Assembly (NCBI RefSeq): GCF_001583435.1
Contig: NZ_CP013251.1
Location: forward strand, 2,253,617 to 2,317,616
Reading direction: 5' to 3'
DNA from: Endozoicomonas montiporae CL-33
GTDB taxonomy: Bacteria; Pseudomonadota; Gammaproteobacteria; Pseudomonadales; Endozoicomonadaceae
Length of the DNA: 64,000 nucleotides
The translations under genes were made by a program, and so were the position numbers. Below are positions 56,509 through 64,000 of this stretch, piece by piece (position 1 is the stretch's first letter; each line of letters begins with the position of its first letter). Under the pieces are notes generated by a model. It worked only from the letters and a program-made list of their open reading frames with translations, was not told where the DNA came from and made no database searches.

Positions 56509-57672
56509 ATGACTGAATCAGGCAATTATAAAAATATACTGTTTGTGGCTTCCGGTATGTCGCCACAAATTCTTACCGAAACACTTTATGCCCTAATGGT
56601 TCAGGACAAACCTCTGATTCCTGATGAAATACATCTTGTCACGACGGTTCAGGGGCGTGAAAAAGCGCGGGCGGGTTTGCTCGATTCAGGAAAGGGCCAG
56701 TTTTACCGCTTTTGTGAAGACTATGGTTTTTCACCGGATGCTTTCAGCGAACGCACTATTCACGTCATACACGATGCTCAGGGAAATGCCCTGAATGACA
56801 TTAAAACACCTTCCGACAATGAAGCCACGGCAGACACCATTACAAGGCTGATTCAACAGTTTACTGCCGATCCCGACACTCGTCTGCATGTGTCACTGGC
56901 GGGCGGGCGCAAAACCATGAGTTATTACACCGGTTACGCTTTGTCGCTTTATGGTCGCAAGCAGGATCAGCTCTCTCATGTGCTGGTCAGTGAAGGTTAT
57001 GAAAGTTGCCACGACTTTTATTACCCAACCCCCGAAAGCCGAATGCTGGAGAACCGTTTTGGTGAACCCTGCGATGCCGCAGACGCCGAAGTGACACTGG
57101 CCAATATTCCCTTTGTCCGGTTGCGTGAAGACTTGCCAGAACGGTTTTTACAGGGCAAAGCCTGTTTCAGTGAAACCATTCGTATTATGGGAAAGGTGGA
57201 CGAACCGCGTTCGCTCAACATCCATGTGCAGGCTTCCACCATTACGGTATCGGGCTGTGTTGTACCCATCGCCGACCTTGAGCTGGCTTTTCTGTTGATG
57301 TTTGCTCGTGATTTGCAAATCAATGGCGATGAAGCCGGTTATGAATTGCCGGGAAAAAGCGGCAGTGCCGCTATTGGAAGACCTTATTTAAGAGCCTTAT
57401 GTGAGATCAAGGGCATTGACTACACCAACGATTGGTCTGAGCTGGAGGGCAGGCTGATCGATCAGGATATCAATCCCAGAACACTCAAATCATTAACGAA
57501 CGGTCTAATGAAAAGTTCATTTTACAGTCAGCGCCGCAATGAACTGATGCGGCTACTGAAAATTGAACTGGGTAAAAAACTGGCCGAGTGTTATTTACCT
57601 CAACCCGTTAATGGCAAAGGTGGAGAGCACCGCCTGCTGCTGAATGCGGGTGAAGTGTCCGTGACTGTCTGA
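56509..57672 (+). CDS. CARF-domain protein of the NE0113 (TIGR02584) family, often labelled Csm6
   Basis: 387 aa from ATG 56509 with a GCAGGGGAAA ribosome binding site. The CARF domain covers about residues 1-175: ILFVASGMSPQILTETLYAL, HLVTTVQGREKA, HVSLAGGRKTMSYYTGYAL and DQLSHVLVSEGYES are the hallmark blocks. The C-terminal half includes a possible winged helix and ends in a helical segment (SSFYSQRRNELMRLLKIELG). I see no HEPN RxxxxH motif, so calling it a Csm6 ribonuclease is doubtful; it could sense or cleave cyclic oligoadenylate made by Cas10. cmr1 follows 40 bp downstream. Confidence 0.82.
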   Translation: MTESGNYKNILFVASGMSPQILTETLYALMVQDKPLIPDEIHLVTTVQGREKARAGLLDSGKGQFYRFCEDYGFSPDAFSERTIHVIHDAQGNALNDIKTPSDNEATADTITRLIQQFTADPDTRLHVSLAGGRKTMSYYTGYALSLYGRKQDQLSHVLVSEGYESCHDFYYPTPESRMLENRFGEPCDAADAEVTLANIPFVRLREDLPERFLQGKACFSETIRIMGKVDEPRSLNIHVQASTITVSGCVVPIADLELAFLLMFARDLQINGDEAGYELPGKSGSAAIGRPYLRALCEIKGIDYTNDWSELEGRLIDQDINPRTLKSLTNGLMKSSFYSQRRNELMRLLKIELGKKLAECYLPQPVNGKGGEHRLLLNAGEVSVTV

Positions 57673-57712
57673 AACATTAAATCCTTAAAACCACGAACAA
57701 TAATCAGAATCT

Positions 57713-58849
57713 ATGGAAAAACAACCTCTGAACAAACTGGAGGCACGCTTTCTACTCTCTACCCCTGCCTTTCTTGGGGGAGCAGAGAGTGACAGCTGTG
57801 CTGAAAAAATAAGACCGCCGTCGGTGAAAGGTGCATTACGCTTCTGGTGGCGGGCGTTGGCGTGGAGTCGTCTGTTTAATGGCGATGCCAATGAAACACT
57901 CAAACAGTTGCATCAGGAAGAAGGTGCGTTGTTTGGTTATGCGGCGGGAGGGGCAGACAATTCAGACAATAAAGGTGGTCAGGCGGCTTTTCGGTTGAGA
58001 ATACACGATGACAAGAGTCAGCAGGGCAGAGAAAAACTGGATCGAATCGATTATTTGTTGGGTCAGGGGTTAGTAAAGCGAAATAAAACATTGAGCTATC
58101 TCGCTTCCGGAAAGAATTTTTCTGTGGCCTGTTACCCCCGACAAACAATGAGTGAACAGCAGCATAAAGAGCTGGAAGAAGCGTTGCTTTGTTTTGGATT
58201 GTTCGGAGGGTTGGGTGCTCGCTCAAGGAAGGGATTGGGCAGTGTTTCTGTCCAATCCATTACGGGTGGGCAGCATACAGCGCCTGAGAATGTTGAAGCC
58301 TATAAAACGCTGGTTAGACAGTTGTTGAAAGGGATGGATTCTGTCCGTACGCAACCGGTTTATTCGGCTTTTTCATCGTACAGCCGTGTTGATGTATCCG
58401 TCACAGGCCAGCAGCCGGAGTTGTTACTGGCACAGCTGAATGACCAGTTGCAACAATATCGGGGCTGGTTTACCAAAGAGAAAAACTTCGAAAAAGACCA
58501 TGACTGGGCTTACAGGGTAGCGAATGGTAAGCAGCCTTCTGACTTGCCAGAAAGAACCGTGTTTGGCTTGCCTCATAATTATTATCTGAGCAAAGCCGGA
58601 GTGAAAGTGGATATCAATACCGAGAGCGGTCGTCGTGCAACGCCCTTGCTGTGCCATGTTCATCAGTTTCCCGATGGCCATGCTCTGTTAACACAAACTT
58701 TGTTGCAATCGGACTTTCTGCATAGCAGTCAAAAAGTGGGTGTGTCTTCCAAACGGGTAAAGGGCAACCTTGAAGCCGATGTGGACTGGTCGGTTATCCG
58801 CAATTTTATGAACCGCTTCCAGCACAAAGAGGTGATCTGTGGAGAGTAA
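57713..58849 (+). CDS. cmr1: Type III-B RAMP protein Cmr1
   Basis: 378 aa. Cmr1 (Cas7-type RAMP) caps the 3' end of the crRNA in the Cmr complex. Landmarks are LSTPAFLGGAESDSCAEKIR and RPPSVKGALRFWWRALAWSR at the N-terminus and GLFGGLGARSRKGLGSVSV (glycine-rich RAMP loop) near residue 165. First gene of the cmr operon; its 3' end overlaps cas10 by 11 bp. Confidence 0.93.
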   Translation: MEKQPLNKLEARFLLSTPAFLGGAESDSCAEKIRPPSVKGALRFWWRALAWSRLFNGDANETLKQLHQEEGALFGYAAGGADNSDNKGGQAAFRLRIHDDKSQQGREKLDRIDYLLGQGLVKRNKTLSYLASGKNFSVACYPRQTMSEQQHKELEEALLCFGLFGGLGARSRKGLGSVSVQSITGGQHTAPENVEAYKTLVRQLLKGMDSVRTQPVYSAFSSYSRVDVSVTGQQPELLLAQLNDQLQQYRGWFTKEKNFEKDHDWAYRVANGKQPSDLPERTVFGLPHNYYLSKAGVKVDINTESGRRATPLLCHVHQFPDGHALLTQTLLQSDFLHSSQKVGVSSKRVKGNLEADVDWSVIRNFMNRFQHKEVICGE

Positions 58850-60809
58850 ATATTTTCATATCACTCTGGGGCCGGTTCAGGGTTTTGTGGCTCAGGCTCG
58901 TCGAACCCGTGACTTTTGGTCAGGGTCTTTTTTGCTGTCGTGGTTGTCTGGTGTTGCCATGCTGGCGGTTGAGCAACAGCGTGGTGAAATCAAGTTTCCG
59001 ATTCCTGCTGACGGGTATCTTGAGTGGCTGAAAGGTGATGGTAAAAATGATCCGCCTCAACAAGGCTCCATTCCCAACCGTTTTAAAGCCATGAGTATGA
59101 AAGTACCGGCAGAATTTGATGCTGATTCTGTCGTACAGTCTATTCAGCAAGCCTGGCAGGCACTGGCTGAGCAGGTATGGCAGAAAGACCTGCAACCACT
59201 GGACATTGACCTGACTGAAACCCGAAAAATCTGGGATCGACAGATTAAGCACTTTTGGGAAATCAGCTGGTGTCTGAGTGATAAGGCAGATGCCAGTGAC
59301 TTGCTGGATCGTCGCAAAAACTGGCGTACCTACCAGCCACCGCAGGAGCCGGGCGTTAAATGCATGATGATGGACGGCTGGCAGGAGCTTTCCGGCGCTA
59401 AACGCCCGGGGCGTGCCGGTCAGGGTGAGCGACCTTTCTGGAAAGCGGTCAGAAAGCAGACAGGTCAGGTTGATCTTCGTGCGGGTGAAGAGCTGTGTGC
59501 CATTGCGTTTGTTAAACGTCGGTTCTCTCACATCTTTCCAACCTTTCAGGCAAAGGTGCCCAACGAACTAACGTTGTATGGCTGGTGTGTTCCGGTCAAT
59601 GTACCTTCCGTGAGTTATCTGGCGGCAACCCATTGGTTGGAAGAAACCTTTAAACAGGCAAAAACACCGGAGCAATGGGATTCTGTCTGGCGCTTGTACG
59701 ACGCTTTGGAGTTGATTGAAGCACACGACGGACATCGTGCCGAAGTGCCGCTTTGTATTCGCAAAGCCACCGAACACAGCGGCGAAAAACGCCAATGGCA
59801 GCGGTTGGATGGTCAATACCTGTTTGATTTTATCTTGCAATCCAAAGCACGACACGAACCTGAACAACAAGCAGTGTTTGAAGAGGCGCTAATCGCATTA
59901 AAAGAGGTTAAGGACATTACAGAAACAAAACCCAGTCCTTTTTATGCCGTCTTGCTAATGGACGGTGATTCGCTGGGTAGCCAGATGAGTGATGTTAAGA
60001 AGCAGAAACCGATCAGCAAGGCGCTTAACCGGTTTACTGCGAATGCTTCGGATATTGTTTGTCAGCATAACGGCTTTCTGGTGTATGCAGGGGGAGATGA
60101 TGTATTAGCGCTGTTGCCAATGGAAGACGCTATGCCTTGTGCGCTAGCTTTGCGCAATGACTATGCAGACTGTTTTGCACGATATAAAACGGAAGAAGGT
60201 AAAGCTGTCGCCAGTACCTTGTCTGGTGCCATTGAATACTGCCATGTGAAATCACCACTGATGAAAGGTCTGTTTGATGCCCACTCCTTGTTGGATGAGG
60301 TTGCCAAAGACCAGACAGGTCGTGACTCTCTGGCGATTAGAGTATGGAAGCCCGGTGGCTTGCATCTGGAGTGGAGCTGCCCGTGGGAAAAGGCGGTAAA
60401 AGGCGACAAGCTTGTGATTGAACAGCTGGCCGACACACTCTGTCACACTGATGCTGACAATGAGCAAAACCGGAAAGCCGTTAATGGCTTTGCCTGGGGC
60501 TTTTTTCAGAAAGCAGAAAAGCTGTTTACCGACATGCGGCTGAATGAAGGGGAAGACATTCTTGAGGTGGGCGTGGTTCATTCACTGCTAACTGCCCAGT
60601 ATTTGCATACCGGACAGTTGACTAATAAAGAGCATACATCAGCCATAGAACTGGTGAAGCAGTTGATCAACCAATGTCAGCTGTATGTTCGTCAGCACAA
60701 TGAGAATAAAACTGAATATTACGAGCGATCCGGTTTGTCCATTGATGCGCTCAAACTCACCCGTTTTCTGGTGACCGAAGGACAAGATAAAGAGGGGCAG
60801 ACAGTATGA
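58839..60809 (+). CDS. cas10: Cas10/Cmr2, cyclase subunit without HD domain
   Basis: 656 aa from GTG 58839, overlapping cmr1. The Palm domain has VLLMDGDSLGSQM (about residue 370) and the cyclase motif YAGGDDVLALLP with GGDD at 418-421, so cyclic oligoadenylate synthesis on target binding is expected. The protein begins directly with the Cmr2-type N-terminal segment (FHITLGPVQGFVAQARRTRD), and the HD nuclease domain found in many Cas10 proteins is absent. Short for the family. Its stop overlaps the cmr3 start (ATGA). Confidence 0.95.
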   Translation: MESKYFHITLGPVQGFVAQARRTRDFWSGSFLLSWLSGVAMLAVEQQRGEIKFPIPADGYLEWLKGDGKNDPPQQGSIPNRFKAMSMKVPAEFDADSVVQSIQQAWQALAEQVWQKDLQPLDIDLTETRKIWDRQIKHFWEISWCLSDKADASDLLDRRKNWRTYQPPQEPGVKCMMMDGWQELSGAKRPGRAGQGERPFWKAVRKQTGQVDLRAGEELCAIAFVKRRFSHIFPTFQAKVPNELTLYGWCVPVNVPSVSYLAATHWLEETFKQAKTPEQWDSVWRLYDALELIEAHDGHRAEVPLCIRKATEHSGEKRQWQRLDGQYLFDFILQSKARHEPEQQAVFEEALIALKEVKDITETKPSPFYAVLLMDGDSLGSQMSDVKKQKPISKALNRFTANASDIVCQHNGFLVYAGGDDVLALLPMEDAMPCALALRNDYADCFARYKTEEGKAVASTLSGAIEYCHVKSPLMKGLFDAHSLLDEVAKDQTGRDSLAIRVWKPGGLHLEWSCPWEKAVKGDKLVIEQLADTLCHTDADNEQNRKAVNGFAWGFFQKAEKLFTDMRLNEGEDILEVGVVHSLLTAQYLHTGQLTNKEHTSAIELVKQLINQCQLYVRQHNENKTEYYERSGLSIDALKLTRFLVTEGQDKEGQTV

Positions 60810-61996
60810 GTCAACGCTGGCGTTTAACGTTTACCCCGGTAGACAGTTGGTACTTCCGTGAGTCAAGGCCACACGGTGCCGCCGGTGCGGATCGTTTGGA
60901 AAGTCTGTTTCCGCCGCCTGTTCGGACGATTGCCGGAGCCATCCGAACCCGTCTTGGTGAATGCCTGAACGTAGACTGGCAGGCATTTCGTCAGGGTGAA
61001 GCGTATTTTGAAGATATCAGTATTAATGAGTTGCTCGGTGACAGCGCTGATACCGGCATGTTGTCGTTTTCACGGGTTGAGCTGACCATAAATAACCAGC
61101 CTTTGTTTCCGTGGCCTGCCTGCGTGTTAGAAAAGAAAGGTTTGGACATAAGCAGCCTGAAACGTGCGGAGTATGTCCGGTTGAAACCGGGCAACCCTGT
61201 GCAGTGTGATTTGGGCAACGTATGCCTGCCCGAGTTAGTGAAGCCTTGCCCCGGTGCCAAAGTGCCAGCGGGTGATTACCTTGATCAGTCACTATTGGAA
61301 CAAATATTGGCCGGAGGTTTACCAGACACTTCCGGCAAAGGCATTACCCGTCGATCTGACTTGTTTTCACTGGAACCGAGGCTGGGTATTGGCCGGGATG
61401 TAAAGCGCGGAACCATTGAGCAGGGGTTGCTTTACCAGACCAGCCACTTGCGTCTTGGTGAGGATGTGAGTGTCACGGTTTCTGTGGATGGACTGCCGGA
61501 AATTGTAGCGAAACGCTTACAGGACAACTTGCAAACATCGCCGTTTATTCGCTTTGGTGCCGAGGGGCGCATGGCGCGTGTAGAGATACATTCCCAAACA
61601 CAGCAGTGGCTGCCGAAACCTCCAAAAGTCAAGGGTGGTGAGCAAGGTGTGGTGTTGATGTTGTTGTCTGACGGGGACTTTGGGGACACACGGCAATCGC
61701 CACTACCAGGCTTTAAACCGGTCATTCAGAAGGATGTCACCCTCTGGCAGGGTTCCATTAACGGACTTGAGGTTGAGCTGCATTGCGTCATGGCTGGAAA
61801 GCCTGTACGCCGTGGCGGTTGGGATTTGAAACAAGGCTGCCCCGGTGTAATGAAAAGCTATGTGCCTGCCGGTAGTTGCTACTTCATTAAACCATTGAAG
61901 AGCACCGTGACTCAGATCCTGGAACTTCACGGAACCTGTATTGGCGAGCAGACATCATGGGGTTACGGGCAAATAGCCTGTGGACTCTGGAAATAA
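60806..61996 (+). CDS. cmr3: Type III-B RAMP protein Cmr3
   Basis: 396 aa. Cmr3 (Cas5-type) binds the 5' handle of the crRNA next to Cas10. Typical stretches are LTFTPVDSWYFRESRPHGAA, FPPPVRTIAGAIRTRL and the RAMP loop near the C-terminus (GTCIGEQTSWGYGQIA). Overlaps cas10 by 4 bp. Confidence 0.93.
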   Translation: MSQRWRLTFTPVDSWYFRESRPHGAAGADRLESLFPPPVRTIAGAIRTRLGECLNVDWQAFRQGEAYFEDISINELLGDSADTGMLSFSRVELTINNQPLFPWPACVLEKKGLDISSLKRAEYVRLKPGNPVQCDLGNVCLPELVKPCPGAKVPAGDYLDQSLLEQILAGGLPDTSGKGITRRSDLFSLEPRLGIGRDVKRGTIEQGLLYQTSHLRLGEDVSVTVSVDGLPEIVAKRLQDNLQTSPFIRFGAEGRMARVEIHSQTQQWLPKPPKVKGGEQGVVLMLLSDGDFGDTRQSPLPGFKPVIQKDVTLWQGSINGLEVELHCVMAGKPVRRGGWDLKQGCPGVMKSYVPAGSCYFIKPLKSTVTQILELHGTCIGEQTSWGYGQIACGLWK

Positions 61997-62024
61997 TTCG
62001 AACAGATTAGAGGATGATGTAACC

Positions 62025-62891
62025 ATGACCACTGAAACGGCTTTTTTTACCCTTATGGCTGAAACCAGTATTCACGCCGGAGGCAGTGAAGCAGAAGGGG
62101 CTGTTGATCTGCCCATTCAACGGGAAAGGCACACTGGTTGGCCCTGTATTTTTGGTTCAGGCGTTAAGGGGGCTATGCGTGCCAAAGCAGGCAACCTTCC
62201 GGATATTGATTTGAAAACGGTATTTGGCCCTGACCCTAAAGACAACAACAGCAGTGACCATGCCGGAAGCCTGTTGGTGAGCGATGCCCGCCTTCTGTTT
62301 TTGCCGGTTCGTTCTCTGACAGGTCATTATCGTTGGGTATGTTGCCCTGCGTTGTTGAAGCGACTGGAAAGGGATTTGCAACGGGCCGGGCGTGAAGGTT
62401 TTTCCTTTAATATTGAACTGAATGACAGCGAAGTTTTAATCGGCAAGAAGAGCAGTGCCGAACGTCTTTATCTCGAAGAATACGCTTTTGAGGTGAAGGG
62501 CAGTGTCGATGAGACAGTGCTAGCAGGCCTGCAACAACTGCTGGGAGAGGAATACCACAAGGACCTCCAAAATAAACTGGCGATTGTCAGCGACGATAAC
62601 TTTATGCACCTGTGTCAGGCAGCGCTGCCGGTGAATGCTCATATTGCAATTGAGTCAAAAACGAAAACCGTTCGTGATGGTGCGCTTTGGTATGAGGAGT
62701 CATTAGCACCGGATACGGTTATGTATATGACGCTGGTCGCACAAAAAGGGCGCTCAGGGCAAATGACAGCACAGGGTGTGATGAGCGAAATCACTGAACA
62801 GCTGTTTCGGGAACCTTACCTTCAGGTAGGAGGGAATGAAACCACCGGCATGGGCTGGTTTAAGGTGAGCCGTGTAGCGGAGGTGGTTTGA
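62025..62891 (+). CDS. cmr4: Type III-B backbone RAMP protein Cmr4
   Basis: 288 aa from ATG 62025. Cmr4 (Cas7) forms the helical backbone and cuts target RNA at 6-nt intervals. The N-terminal segment AETSIHAGGSEAEGAVDLPI with its Asp and FGSGVKGAMRAKA match the catalytic loop region; the C-terminal QVGGNETTGMGWFKV is the Gly-rich loop. The frame is open upstream to 61980, overlapping cmr3, but the ATG at 62025 has a GAGGATGATG site and the family N-terminus. Confidence 0.94.
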   Translation: MTTETAFFTLMAETSIHAGGSEAEGAVDLPIQRERHTGWPCIFGSGVKGAMRAKAGNLPDIDLKTVFGPDPKDNNSSDHAGSLLVSDARLLFLPVRSLTGHYRWVCCPALLKRLERDLQRAGREGFSFNIELNDSEVLIGKKSSAERLYLEEYAFEVKGSVDETVLAGLQQLLGEEYHKDLQNKLAIVSDDNFMHLCQAALPVNAHIAIESKTKTVRDGALWYEESLAPDTVMYMTLVAQKGRSGQMTAQGVMSEITEQLFREPYLQVGGNETTGMGWFKVSRVAEVV

Positions 62892-62892
62892 T

Positions 62893-63366
62893 ATGAGTTT
62901 GAAAGTAAAGGTTCGTCGCAAGGGTGAACAGCCGAAAAATGATCCGATAACAATGGATATGCCCCGTACCATCCAGCAGCAGCGGGCAAAGTTCAGTTAT
63001 GAGAAGGTAAAAGAGGTTGTTGATTTAAATAACCCGGATGCAGCGAAGCGGTTTAAGGCTTATGCAAACTCACTGCCAGCCATGGTTCAGATGAATGGTT
63101 TGGGACAAACGCTGGCATTCGCTAAAAGTAAGTTTGACTCCAAAAAACCGGAAGGTATTGCCTGGCAGCATCTTTACGATCTGATCAGTGCATGGCACCA
63201 GCGGGATACCGGGTGTTACCCAAAGACCGACGTGCTTGAAGGCATTATGTCGCAGGATATGCATGTTTACCGGCAGGCACAGGCTGAAACCCAGGCATTA
63301 ATGGTATGGGTCAAGCAGTTTGCCCGGGCCGAGATTCGTGTTGATGAAAAGGAGGGTGGTGAATGA
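62893..63366 (+). CDS. cmr5: Type III-B small subunit Cmr5
   Basis: 157 aa, all-helical small subunit (Cas11) that lines the target RNA. Landmarks: MPRTIQQQRAKFSYEKV, ANSLPAMVQMNGLGQTLAFA and the end ALMVWVKQFARAEIRVDEKE. It carries an N-terminal basic extension of about 20 residues. Starts one base after cmr4 and overlaps cmr6 (ATGA). Confidence 0.93.
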   Translation: MSLKVKVRRKGEQPKNDPITMDMPRTIQQQRAKFSYEKVKEVVDLNNPDAAKRFKAYANSLPAMVQMNGLGQTLAFAKSKFDSKKPEGIAWQHLYDLISAWHQRDTGCYPKTDVLEGIMSQDMHVYRQAQAETQALMVWVKQFARAEIRVDEKEGGE

Positions 63367-64000
63367 CTCTGAAGCTGCCGCTTTATAACCAGTCTGAATG
63401 TTCCAAGCCTGCTTTTCCTTATCATAAAGGACTTTGGTTTGAACGTTTCTTTTCTTATCCGGATAAATGGACAGTGGACTATTCCGGAAGGGATAAAAAC
63501 AAAAGCCGTAAAACGGAGTGGATTTCTGGCATAGCCGGTTCCTGCGGCGATGGTAATGAGATCACCCGTTTTGCCGAACGACAGGTTCGTTTGGTGAGCA
63601 GCCTTGAGGGGCAGTATCGGGTCTACGAGCTTGACTGGCATTTTGTCACAGGGATGGGCAACCCACACCCTGTAGAGAATGGTTTTCTCTGGCATCCGAC
63701 GTTGGGCACTCCCTACCTTCAAGGTTCATCCATAAAGGGTTTGTTGCGTAGCTGGATGGAAGAACAGGGCGCTGATAAGGCACTGTTGCACCGCTGGTTT
63801 GGCAGTGAATCGAAAGATTCAAAAGTACCAAAAGACTCAACAGAACAGAAGAAGGATAATCAGGCAGGTAGTCTGATTTTTCACGACGCTGTGCCAACAA
63901 AGCAGCCTGTGGTCGGGTTGGATATCATGACACCCCACATGGACAAGTGGTATGAAAAAGGCGGCAGTGGTCAGCCTGCCGACAAACATCAGACGATTCC
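63363..64000 (+). CDS. cmr6: Type III-B RAMP protein Cmr6, 5' part
   Basis: ATG 63363 overlaps the cmr5 stop; the frame is open to the window end (about 212 codons). Cmr6 sits between Cmr4 and Cmr1 at the 3' end of the crRNA. Recognisable parts are DWHFVTGMGNPHPVENGF, LGTPYLQGSSIKGLLRSWME (RAMP core) and GSLIFHDAVPTKQPV. Downstream genes (such as cas6 or further effectors) may lie outside the window. Confidence 0.9.
   Translation, partial: MTLKLPLYNQSECSKPAFPYHKGLWFERFFSYPDKWTVDYSGRDKNKSRKTEWISGIAGSCGDGNEITRFAERQVRLVSSLEGQYRVYELDWHFVTGMGNPHPVENGFLWHPTLGTPYLQGSSIKGLLRSWMEEQGADKALLHRWFGSESKDSKVPKDSTEQKKDNQAGSLIFHDAVPTKQPVVGLDIMTPHMDKWYEKGGSGQPADKHQTI

Noticed and set aside
56509..57672. Csm6 HEPN ribonuclease activity
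   Set aside because: The CARF part is clear, but no R-x4-6-H motif is visible in the C-terminal half. Kept only as a CARF protein of the NE0113 family.
49582..64000. cas6 for crRNA processing
   Set aside because: No Cas6-like RAMP gene is found; it may lie after cmr6 or be supplied by another locus.

Overview
The window reads as the chromosome of a marine, IS-rich gammaproteobacterium. The first 12.7 kb carries the gammaproteobacterial order ispF-truD-surE-pcm-(DUF368)-nlpD-rpoS-fdxA-mutS. An Endozoicomonas-like organism (Oceanospirillales) is my best guess from gene order, IS load and eukaryote-style low-complexity gene families; this is an impression, not a proven placement.

Layout. 1-12.7 kb: core genes, with one IS110 insertion (3832-5538) between the DUF368 gene and nlpD, and an uncharacterised 509-aa papain-like protein between rpoS and fdxA. 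12.68-34.97 kb: a first integrated element. It begins with a 406-bp block made of the mutS 5' end, its promoter region and the first codons of an integrase gene cut off by an IS4-like element. It carries a McrBC-type restriction pair with an EVE-like N-terminus, an AAA-ATPase/RloB pair, an unrecognised helicase-nuclease plus split-gene system, and a tandem family of five secreted/membrane proteins with hypervariable Ala/Gly tracts, ended by an IS1380 element. 34.97 kb to beyond the window: a second element. It begins with a 418-bp near-copy of the same mutS/integrase block, now with an intact tyrosine recombinase. It goes on with an AlpA-like gene split by a second IS110 copy, a mobilisation region (MobA/L-type relaxase), an IS21, an operon with a B12-type radical SAM enzyme and a thymidylate-kinase-like protein, and finally a type III-B (Cmr) CRISPR-Cas locus.

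The CRISPR locus has two arrays with the same 36-bp repeat (19 and 14 repeats) and nearly identical leaders on their right-hand sides, so both should be transcribed leftward. Between them lies a leftward adaptation module with two cas2-cas1 pairs in tandem and a primase-polymerase-like gene. Right of array 2, csx16 (leftward) diverges from a CARF gene and cmr1-cas10-cmr3-cmr4-cmr5-cmr6 (rightward; cmr6 runs off the window). Cas10 keeps the GGDD cyclase motif but has no HD domain. No cas6 is visible. A palindrome of the form ACAARCTTGT stands 40-68 bp upstream of all three cas transcription units. Several spacers contain a ribosome binding site plus start codon in the orientation that makes the crRNA antisense to mRNA.

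The most promising leads are: (1) tandem defence islands that integrate inside mutS and replace its promoter and first 19 codons; (2) the double Cas1-Cas2 plus PrimPol module without a reverse transcriptase, next to spacers that look drawn from translation starts; (3) a helicase/PD-(D/E)XK gene next to a gene split at a pentanucleotide repeat that looks phase-variable; (4) the radical SAM/kinase operon.
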